The translations under genes and the position numbers were made by a program. Shown one piece after another: positions 1-6,603 of a DNA stretch of 64,000 nt. The stretch is taken from assembly GCF_009674535.1 (NCBI RefSeq), contig NZ_WKJK01000007.1, positions 186,001 to 250,000 of the forward strand, written 5' to 3'. Source of the DNA: Duganella guangzhouensis. GTDB lineage: Bacteria; Pseudomonadota; Gammaproteobacteria; Burkholderiales; Burkholderiaceae_D. The notes under the pieces were generated by a model. The model was given only the letters and a program-made list of their open reading frames with translations. It was not told the DNA's origin and made no database searches. Numbering within the stretch: position 1 is the first letter of the stretch; each line of letters opens with the position of its first letter.

Positions 1-1
1 G

Positions 2-1525
2 AACGCCTTCGACGCGCTGGTGGCCGCCGGCAAGTTCGATCCGTTCGCACCGGCCGGCACCTCGCAAGCCGTGCTGGCCTCGGCCGTGCTGCACAACACC
101 TTCAGCGTGACCCGCTCCAAGATCGACATGCTGCAAGCCAGCGCCTCGGCCGAAGCCTTCAAGCTGCCGGCCGGCCCGGCCATGCTGGCTCTCGGCGCCG
201 ACTTCACCAAGCAAACCTACACCGAAGAGCCGGACGCCTACTCGCAGGGTGAGAACAAGCAGCAGCCTGATTTCACCGACGCGATTGTCGGCGGTGGCGC
301 CGGCGCGCTGCCGGTCGACGCCAGCCGCAAGAACTGGGGCGCCTATGGCGAGCTGCTGCTGCCTGCACTGAAGAATATGGACCTGACGGTGTCCGGCCGT
401 TACGACGACTTCAGCGCCGTCACCAACAACAAAAACTTCGACAGCGACGGTTACCTGATCGCGCCGGGCAAGCAAGGCGAGTCGGCCAGCAAGGCCACCT
501 ACAAGCTGGCGCTGCGCTGGAATCCGATCGACCAGGTGCTGATCCGCGGTTCCTACGGCACCGGTTTCAAGGCGCCTAGCATGACCAGCATCGTCAAACC
601 GCTGGTCAACGGCGGTTCGTCGCAGTTCCACGCCTGCCCGATCACCAACACCAGCGATGCGCGCTACAAGCTGTGCAACCCTGGCTCGTCGGAATACGGT
701 CTGCTGTCGGGCGGTAACGCCGCCACCGGCGCCGGCGCGCTGCGTCCGGAACAATCGAAACAAGCGACCTTGGGCCTGCGCGTCGAACCGATCAGCAGCG
801 TGTCGCTGGGCTTCGACTGGTGGGACGTGAAGCTGCGCGACCAGATCCAGACCTTGTCGGAAGACCTGGTGTTCAACAACCCGGCCGTGTACGACAGCCT
901 GCTGCGCGTCTACTATGACCCGATCCAGAAGCAGAACGTGCTGGTGGCGGCGCTGACCCCGTTCAACCTGGCCACCTCGCACTATCGCGGCATCGACTGG
1001 GATCACAGCTACAAGACCAACACCGCGCTGGGCAAGTTCAACCTGCAGTGGACCGGTACTTATATGCTGAAGGCTGAGCAGGAAACCCCGGGCACCGGTC
1101 TGGAGAAAAACATCGGCCGCTTCAACTCGTACTCCGAGGTGACTTTCCGTGTGATCTCCAAGCTGACCGCGTCGCTGAACACCGGCCGCTTCATCAATTC
1201 GCTGACCGCCAACTACCACTCCGGCTATACCGACCAGGTGTACAACTCGGATGACAGCGTGGTGCGTGAAGTGCTGGCCGACGGCACGCTGGGCGGCTAT
1301 GTGCCGATCACGCGCCAGGTGTCGTCGTACACCACCTTCGACTGGCAGACCAAGGCGCAGCTGAGCAAGAACTTCACGCTGACCGGCGGTATCAAGAACC
1401 TGGCCGACATCGCGCCACCGTTCACGATCCGCAACGCCGGTGGTGGTAATCAGTCGGGCTACGATGGCCGCTACACCGATCCGCTGGGTCGCCAGTTCTA
1501 TCTGAACGCGTCGTATAAGTTCTGA
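2..1525 (+). CDS. TonB-dependent receptor, C-terminal part (5' end outside window)
   Basis: The reading frame is already open at the first base, so the gene begins upstream of the window. Only outer-membrane beta-barrel sequence is visible. It contains the typical barrel stretches 'LRWNPIDQVLIRGSYGTGFK' and 'LRPEQSKQATLGLRVEP' and ends in YKF, with the terminal aromatic residue expected for barrel insertion by the BAM complex. The family imports large substrates (siderophores, glycans, peptides, vitamins) using TonB/ExbBD energy; the substrate cannot be read from the sequence. It resembles the convergent receptor at 1884-4763 very closely near the C terminus (GGIKNL..., NAGGGNQ.GYDGRY), so the two are paralogues in inverted orientation. 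A strong hairpin terminator follows the stop codon. Confidence 0.93.
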   Translation, partial: NAFDALVAAGKFDPFAPAGTSQAVLASAVLHNTFSVTRSKIDMLQASASAEAFKLPAGPAMLALGADFTKQTYTEEPDAYSQGENKQQPDFTDAIVGGGAGALPVDASRKNWGAYGELLLPALKNMDLTVSGRYDDFSAVTNNKNFDSDGYLIAPGKQGESASKATYKLALRWNPIDQVLIRGSYGTGFKAPSMTSIVKPLVNGGSSQFHACPITNTSDARYKLCNPGSSEYGLLSGGNAATGAGALRPEQSKQATLGLRVEPISSVSLGFDWWDVKLRDQIQTLSEDLVFNNPAVYDSLLRVYYDPIQKQNVLVAALTPFNLATSHYRGIDWDHSYKTNTALGKFNLQWTGTYMLKAEQETPGTGLEKNIGRFNSYSEVTFRVISKLTASLNTGRFINSLTANYHSGYTDQVYNSDDSVVREVLADGTLGGYVPITRQVSSYTTFDWQTKAQLSKNFTLTGGIKNLADIAPPFTIRNAGGGNQSGYDGRYTDPLGRQFYLNASYKF

Positions 1526-1543
1526 TAAGGTCTGATAAAAAAC

Positions 1544-1571
1544 ACAAACGGCTCCCTCGGGAGCCGTTTGT
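1544..1571 (+). terminator. Rho-independent terminator of the first TonB receptor
   Basis: A 13-bp perfect inverted repeat (ACAAACGGCTCCC and its complement) with almost no loop lies 18 bases after the stop codon. The T-run is short, so termination efficiency is uncertain. Confidence 0.75.
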
Positions 1572-1710
1572 CATTCATGGCACGCATATCGCATATGGGA
1601 CAAGACATTCACGTTTCACATGCCACATATCGAAACATAGAATTATATTTATAACTGAGTTTCCTGTAATCTACACACATCGACATTGAATGCAGCACAG
1701 GAGAACTCTC

Positions 1711-1833
1711 ATGACCACCATCGCCGCCAAACTGATCACCCCAGCAGCACCAACCAGCTCGTGGAAAAAAATCATCCGCCGCGCGTTCGAGACCCTGGGC
1801 AAGCACTACTCGCACGGTCCTTACATGCTGTAA
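1711..1833 (+). CDS. Small 40-residue protein between two TonB receptors
   Basis: This is a 40-codon ORF starting with ATG and preceded by a good Shine-Dalgarno sequence (CAGGAGAA, about 8 bases upstream). It is followed 19 bases later by a strong hairpin terminator, so it has the architecture of a free-standing expressed gene. The product starts MTTIAAKLITPAAPTSS, continues with a basic amphipathic stretch (WKKIIRRAFETLGKHY) and ends SHGPYML. I recognise no family. It is not a DUF1127 protein, which has an Arg-rich pattern with a conserved LxDIG. No processing or export enzymes are adjacent. It lies between two convergent TonB-receptor paralogues and could be a small regulatory or membrane-associated peptide; function unknown. 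Confidence 0.55.
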   Translation: MTTIAAKLITPAAPTSSWKKIIRRAFETLGKHYSHGPYML

Positions 1834-1852
1834 TCAGCCTAGCGCTGAAATA

Positions 1853-1878
1853 AAAAAGCCGGGTTATCCCGGCTTTTT
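1853..1878. terminator. Bidirectional terminator
   Basis: The sequence AAAAAGCCGGG - TTAT - CCCGGCTTTTT forms an 11-bp stem with A/T tracts on both sides. It can therefore end both the small plus-strand ORF and the minus-strand TonB receptor whose stop codon lies 6 bases further on. Confidence 0.9.
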
Positions 1879-1883
1879 GTTTT

Positions 1884-4763
1884 TTAGAACTTGTAGTTGG
1901 CGGTCAGGTAGAACGAGCGCCCGGCCGGATCGGCATAGCGGCCGTCGTAGCCGATCTGGTTGCCGCCGCCGGCGTTCTGCAGCGTGAACGGCGGATCGCG
2001 GTCAAACAGATTCTTGATGCCGCCGGTCAGCGCAAACTTGCCAAAGTCATACTTGGCTTGCCAATCGAAGGTGGTGTACGACGGCACCCATAGCCCGTCA
2101 AACGCCACCGAGTCGCCCACGCTGCCGTCGGCATTCACCGCAAACACCGCCGTGTCGACAGGATAGGACTGGTCGTGGTAGCCCGACTTGTAGTGCGCGG
2201 TCAGGGTGTTGGTCAGCTTGCCGGTGGTCAGTGCCAGGCTGATGTTGCTCTGGACGCGGAACACCACGCCATTATCTTGGCCAAACTTGCCCAGGTCGGA
2301 ATACACGGTGCCGCCCGCCGACACGGTGTAGTTCTGCTTGAGCATGTAGGTGCCGTTCCACGACGCGCGCAAATCGCCGATACCGGTCTTGGTGCGGTAG
2401 CTGAAGTCCCAGTCCACGCCACGGTAGTTGGCGACACCGCCGTTCACCGGCGCCAGCAGGTAAGCGATGGTGGTGTAACCGGCCGGGTCCGGATACGGAT
2501 TCACGAACAGGTTTTTGTACGCCTGCGGATTTTTGAAACCTTCCTGCTCCGGCACGCCGGCCGACAGCACCTGATTGCGGATCTGCACATTCCACAGGTC
2601 CAGGCCCAGCGACAGGCCGCGCAGCGGTTCGATGCGGCCGCCCAACGTCCATTGTTTCGATTTCTCAGGCTTCAGGCCGGCGTCGCCGCTCTGGCTATTC
2701 GGGCCCGTCAACAGGTCATACTGCGCCTGGCCGACCTGGCAGCCGGTCGAGCCCGGGAACGGGCAGGCATAGCTGCCGGCCGTGCTGCCATTGAAGGTGT
2801 TGGCGCCGGCCACGTCGCTCAGATTGGGCGCCTTGAAGCCGGTGCCGTAGGCGGCACGCAACAGCAGGTTGTCGGTCGGCGTCCATTTCAAGCTCAGCTT
2901 GTAGGTGCCGGCGCTGGCGGTGTTGCCGATCTCGCCGCTGGCCAGACGCGGAATCAGGCCGGTGGCATCCGGCACCGTGGCGAAGATGTAGTTGCTGTAC
3001 ACCTTGTCATAGCTGTCGTAGCGGCCGGACACGGTCGCTTCCAACGTCTTGTGCAGCGGCAGCAGGATCTCGGTGAACACGCCCCAGTTGTCGCGCTTGG
3101 CGTCAAACGGCACCTGGCCGTAGCTGCCACCGACCGGATAGTTGGTGTCTACCGGTTGCGTCGAAAAGCCCGAGTTCGACAGAATCAGGTCGTTGTAATC
3201 GATCTGGTAGCGGGTCTTCGAATAATCGCCGCCCAGCGAGATGATGGAGGTACCGCCCGGCAGATTGAACAGGTCATGCTGGGCACCGACGTGTACCGTG
3301 TTCAGCGTCGACTTGGTGTTCGAGAACACGGTACCGTTCAGCAGCGCGCCGGTCAGGTTGGACGCGCCCTGGCCGGTGACCGGATCGTAACTGCCCGCCT
3401 CCACCAGCGCCTCCAGCTTGTTGAAGTCGGAATAGCCGCCGGCCGCCGTGTCCTTCAGCTTGGCCTGCGACAGAATCAGCGAAGCGTTATAGCCCCAGCC
3501 GCCGACCGTGCCGTCGATGCCGGTGGCGAAGTGACGCGCGGTGGTCTGGTATTCGTCGGCGCGGCCGCCGATCAGCACCGAGCGATAGCCCAGCGTGGCA
3601 GTGCCGTCGATGGTCAGGTTGTTGGCGGTCAGGTAGGGCGTGACGTACTTGGCGTACAGGCTGGGGAAGCGCGTGGTGCTCAGGCCCATCGGCTGTGCCG
3701 ACGGCGCGTACTGCGCGGTCATCGCGTAACGCGACAGCACCAGCTCGGCCCAGGCGGTGGTGTTGTCGTTGATCTTCAGCGTGCCTTTCAGCAGGCCGCT
3801 GTCGCGGCGGCTGCCCGGCACGTCTTCCACCGTGGCCGCGTAGTTGAAGCGGCACTGATCGCCCAGCGGACCGGCCAGCGAACTGCCGCAATTGCCGTTG
3901 GCCAGATAGTAGGGATTGATCGCGTGGCCGACGCCGTTGGTGTCGGTGAAGGTGATGTTGGCCGGTTCGGTGTTGCCGGTGCGCTGGTCAAAATAATATT
4001 GCTTGCCGTTGGCGCTGAATTTGAAGAAGGCGCCGCGCGCCGAGAAGTCGCGTTGCAGCGCGGTGATGCGCTCCAGCTCCTCGTGGCTGTACGAGGCCAG
4101 CACATTCCAGCCGTCGCTCTCCAGATCGCCCCAGCCCTTGGTCAGGCCGGCGCTGCTCCAGCTGCCGCCATTCTTGCCCGGCTGCCCATAGGTGGCGTAG
4201 GCCTCGCCCTTGGTATTGTTTTTCTTGAGGATGAAGTTGACCACGCCGGCAATCGCGTCCGAGCCATACAACGCCGAGGCGCCGTCGGTCAGGATTTCGA
4301 CCCGCTCCACCGCTTCCAGCGGAATGCTGGACAGATTGACCGCGTAGCCGCCGCCCTGGCCGGAACCAATCGCGCTTGGTGCCACGCGCTGGCCATCGAG
4401 TAGCACCAGCGTGTATTTCGACGGCAGCGAGTGCAGCGAGGCGGTGGTGACGCCGGCGCCGCCGCCGTTCACCGAGCTGGACGATGGCACAAAGCCCTGC
4501 ATCGACGGCAGCATCTGGATCAGATCGGTGGCCGAGGTGGCGCCGGTCTGTTTGATCTCGGCCGCCGTCAACACCTGCACCGGCAGCGAGCCCTCTTTCT
4601 GGATACGCTTGATCGACGAACCCGTGATCTCGACGCGCTGCATCGGTTGGGCATCCGCCGCAGGCGCGGCATCCTGCGCCAGTGCCGGCAACGCCAGCAA
4701 CCCCAGCATGCCGCCCGAGAACATCAGGCGCAAGGAACGGGACAACACTCTTTCTTGAATCAT
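1884..4763 (-). CDS. TonB-dependent receptor, 959 residues
   Basis: This is a complete outer-membrane TonB-dependent transporter. The start is the ATG giving MIQERVLSRSLRLMFSGG, preceded by GGAGG; an in-frame ATG 14 codons upstream has no ribosome site. A signal peptide ends at about residue 30 (ALPALAQ). A TonB-box/plug entry follows (MQRVEITGSSIKR), then the plug domain at about 45-175 (LVLLDGQRV, VERVEILTDGASALYGSDAI) and a long beta-barrel ending in YKF. The N-terminal signal peptide is almost the same in the other receptors of this window. Its barrel end is nearly identical to the receptor at 2-1525. There is no adjacent TonB, sigma/anti-sigma pair or catabolic gene that would reveal the substrate. 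Confidence 0.95.
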   Translation of the reverse strand: MIQERVLSRSLRLMFSGGMLGLLALPALAQDAAPAADAQPMQRVEITGSSIKRIQKEGSLPVQVLTAAEIKQTGATSATDLIQMLPSMQGFVPSSSSVNGGGAGVTTASLHSLPSKYTLVLLDGQRVAPSAIGSGQGGGYAVNLSSIPLEAVERVEILTDGASALYGSDAIAGVVNFILKKNNTKGEAYATYGQPGKNGGSWSSAGLTKGWGDLESDGWNVLASYSHEELERITALQRDFSARGAFFKFSANGKQYYFDQRTGNTEPANITFTDTNGVGHAINPYYLANGNCGSSLAGPLGDQCRFNYAATVEDVPGSRRDSGLLKGTLKINDNTTAWAELVLSRYAMTAQYAPSAQPMGLSTTRFPSLYAKYVTPYLTANNLTIDGTATLGYRSVLIGGRADEYQTTARHFATGIDGTVGGWGYNASLILSQAKLKDTAAGGYSDFNKLEALVEAGSYDPVTGQGASNLTGALLNGTVFSNTKSTLNTVHVGAQHDLFNLPGGTSIISLGGDYSKTRYQIDYNDLILSNSGFSTQPVDTNYPVGGSYGQVPFDAKRDNWGVFTEILLPLHKTLEATVSGRYDSYDKVYSNYIFATVPDATGLIPRLASGEIGNTASAGTYKLSLKWTPTDNLLLRAAYGTGFKAPNLSDVAGANTFNGSTAGSYACPFPGSTGCQVGQAQYDLLTGPNSQSGDAGLKPEKSKQWTLGGRIEPLRGLSLGLDLWNVQIRNQVLSAGVPEQEGFKNPQAYKNLFVNPYPDPAGYTTIAYLLAPVNGGVANYRGVDWDFSYRTKTGIGDLRASWNGTYMLKQNYTVSAGGTVYSDLGKFGQDNGVVFRVQSNISLALTTGKLTNTLTAHYKSGYHDQSYPVDTAVFAVNADGSVGDSVAFDGLWVPSYTTFDWQAKYDFGKFALTGGIKNLFDRDPPFTLQNAGGGNQIGYDGRYADPAGRSFYLTANYKF

Positions 4764-4981
4764 GACCAACCTCCGATTTGTTTTTTTTGGGACGAAGCAG
4801 TACAACGCCCTCGGCCGGGTGGCCTCGGGACGGTAACAATGACAGCAACTTGGGGAAAGACTTCAGGAAGGTGTTCAACGACACCGGCCATGTTTTGTAT
4901 AAAAACATGCCAAGTAATTAAGTGTCAATCGAACCAAGGGGGGAGTTTGGTGTTCTTACAACAGGCTTGCTAGCCAGATGC

Positions 4982-5015
4982 AAAAAAGATGGGGCCCAAC
5001 TTACCATCGGGCCCC
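4982..5015 (-). terminator. Terminator downstream of aroG
   Basis: The stem GGGGCCC/GGGCCCC (4991-4997 with 5009-5015) is followed on the minus strand by a run of six T. It lies just after the aroG stop codon. Confidence 0.85.
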
Positions 5016-5037
5016 GTGCGGAACAGCGTGCGGCGGT

Positions 5038-6117
5038 TTACTTGGCGGCGGCTTCGCGCGCCTGGGTGGCCAGACGGCGCTGGCGCACGGCGGCGGCCAG
5101 ACCCTGCAGCACCTGCACGCTGCTATCCCAGTCGATGCAGCCATCGGTGACCGACTGGCCATAGGTCAGTTCCTTGCCCGGCACCAGATCCTGGCGACCG
5201 GCCACCAGGTGCGACTCCACCATCACGCCAACGATACGGCTCTCGCCGCCAGCGATCTGGCCGCCGATGTCGGCACACACCGGCACCTGGTTTTCCGGTT
5301 TTTTCGAGCTGTTGGCGTGCGAAGCGTCGATCATCAGGCGCGCCGCCAGCCCTTGGGCCGCGATCGCCTTGCAGGCTTCGTCGACGCTGGCCGCGTCGTA
5401 GTTCGGCGCTTTGCCGCCGCGCAGGATGATGTGGCAGTCTTCGTTACCGTTGGTCGATACGATGGCCGAGTGACCGCCCTTGGTCACCGACAGGAAGTGG
5501 TGCGGTTGCGACGCCGCCTTGATGGCGTCGACGGCGATGCGCACATTGCCATCGGTGCCGTTCTTGAAGCCCACCGGACACGACAGTCCCGACGCCAGCT
5601 CGCGGTGCACCTGCGATTCGGTGGTGCGGGCGCCGATCGCGCCCCAGGCGATCAGGTCGGCGATGTACTGCGGCGAGATCACATCCAGGAACTCGGTGCC
5701 GGCCGGCAGGCCCAGTTCATTGATGTCGCGCAGCAGCTCGCGCGCCATGCGCAGGCCGTCGTTGATGCGGAAGCTGTTGTCCATGTACGGATCGTTGATC
5801 AAGCCCTTCCAGCCCACCGTGGTGCGCGGCTTTTCGAAGTAGACCCGCATCACGATTTCCAGATCGGCCGCCAGTTCCTTGCGCAGCACCACCAGCCGGC
5901 GCGCGTACTCCATCGCGGCCTTGGTGTCGTGGATCGAGCACGGGCCGATCACCACCATCAGGCGATCATCCTGGCCGTGCAGAATGCGGTGCAGCGCGGT
6001 GCGGGCGTTGGCAGCGGTCTGCTCGGCCGCCTCGGTGCAGGCAAACTCGCGGATCAGATGCGATGGTGGGGTCAGTTCCTTCATCTCGCGGATGCGCAAA
6101 TCATCGGTACGGGGCAT
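5038..6117 (-). CDS. aroG: 3-deoxy-7-phosphoheptulonate synthase (DAHP synthase), class I
   Basis: Catalyses the first step of the shikimate pathway: phosphoenolpyruvate plus erythrose 4-phosphate to DAHP, in the cytoplasm. At 359 residues it has the length of enterobacterial AroG/AroF/AroH. Family motifs are visible: DDLRIREMKEL at the N terminus, VVIGPCSIHD (PEP/metal site), GTEFLDVISPQY, GAIGARTTESQ, and IMVESHL near the C terminus. The ATG chosen (MPRTDDLRI) is preceded by TTGGAGAA; an earlier in-frame start has no ribosome site. The gene sits downstream of a Phe/Tyr-rich leader peptide and terminator (6151-6289), so it is probably controlled by transcription attenuation. The N-terminal region that binds feedback inhibitor in this family is present. 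Which aromatic amino acid inhibits the enzyme cannot be told with certainty. Confidence 0.97.
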   Translation of the reverse strand: MPRTDDLRIREMKELTPPSHLIREFACTEAAEQTAANARTALHRILHGQDDRLMVVIGPCSIHDTKAAMEYARRLVVLRKELAADLEIVMRVYFEKPRTTVGWKGLINDPYMDNSFRINDGLRMARELLRDINELGLPAGTEFLDVISPQYIADLIAWGAIGARTTESQVHRELASGLSCPVGFKNGTDGNVRIAVDAIKAASQPHHFLSVTKGGHSAIVSTNGNEDCHIILRGGKAPNYDAASVDEACKAIAAQGLAARLMIDASHANSSKKPENQVPVCADIGGQIAGGESRIVGVMVESHLVAGRQDLVPGKELTYGQSVTDGCIDWDSSVQVLQGLAAAVRQRRLATQAREAAAK

Positions 6118-6150
6118 TGCTGTTCTCCAAGTGATCAAATTGTAGGGGTA

Positions 6151-6180
6151 AAAAAAAACCGCCTCGGGGAGGCGGTTTTT
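6151..6180 (-). terminator. Attenuator terminator in the aroG leader
   Basis: On the minus strand the RNA reads AAAAACCGCCU - CCCCG - AGGCGGUUUUU followed by further U residues. This is a strong intrinsic terminator placed upstream of aroG and downstream of a leader-peptide ORF. It starts about 44 bases after the leader stop codon and ends 33 bases before the aroG start codon. Confidence 0.88.
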
Positions 6181-6237
6181 CGGGATTCTGCGGGACTCGT
6201 TTTGCTTCTACGTGCACCGGCCGCTACTCCACCGCCT
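6170..6237 (-). promoter_or_regulatory. Predicted antiterminator pairing, aroG attenuator
   Basis: The leader-peptide coding RNA contains AGGCGGU (6237-6231), the same sequence as the 3' arm of the terminator. It can therefore pair with the terminator 5' arm ACCGCCU (6176-6170), which would block terminator formation. A ribosome at the leader stop codon would mask 6237-6231; a ribosome stalled on the Phe/Tyr codons would leave it free. The pairing is seen in the sequence; its use in vivo is inference. Confidence 0.65.
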
Positions 6238-6289
6238 TTGGGTTGGAATTGCTAAAGTAAAAATAGCCGGTAAAGAAGAATTTGGTCAT
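6224..6289 (-). CDS. Phe/Tyr-rich leader peptide of aroG
   Basis: A 21-codon ORF (ATG to TAG) encodes a peptide beginning MTKFFFTGYFYFSNSN. Five Phe and two Tyr lie within residues 4-12, including FFF and YFYF. It lies upstream of an intrinsic terminator and of aroG on the same strand. This is the classical layout of ribosome-mediated attenuation as known for the pheA and trp leader peptides. Charged tRNA-Phe/Tyr would let translation reach the stop codon and favour termination; starvation would stall the ribosome and favour readthrough. The Shine-Dalgarno sequence is weak. The ORF is too short to be found by ordinary gene callers. Confidence 0.85.
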   Translation of the reverse strand: MTKFFFTGYFYFSNSNPKAVE

Positions 6290-6603
6290 GAAACGACTAT
6301 AGCGCCATAGCGCAAGCCTTGGCAAGCGATTTTTTTTCGGCAAACAAGCCTCCCTACAAAACTTTACATCTTCGCCGCCATCGTTACATTTTAGAGACTG
6401 TAACCAATTGTAAGCATCAACTCCCCCGAAAACACTGGCTTGCAGCCTGATAGTTCATTAATGCAAAAAATTGTCTTTACATGTGCGTTTGTTTGCTACT
6501 GTTGGATATTCGCATAATTATCTTTCGATCATTGTTACTGATGCCACTGAATGTTCTGATGGAAATCCCAAATACCCAAATAAATATCAGGAGTGACAAA
6601 CCC

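Noticed and set aside
2175..4403. 742-codon open frame on the plus strand opposite the TonB receptor
   Set aside because: It is the antisense frame of a certain receptor gene; composition is Arg/Gln/Val/Ala-rich as expected from reverse reading of GC-rich codons, with no domain or ribosome site.
6481..6603. N-terminal extension of the TonB receptor (41 residues)
   Set aside because: Open in frame, but the ribosome site and the conserved signal-peptide start place initiation at 6604; the extension has no similarity to the paralogues.
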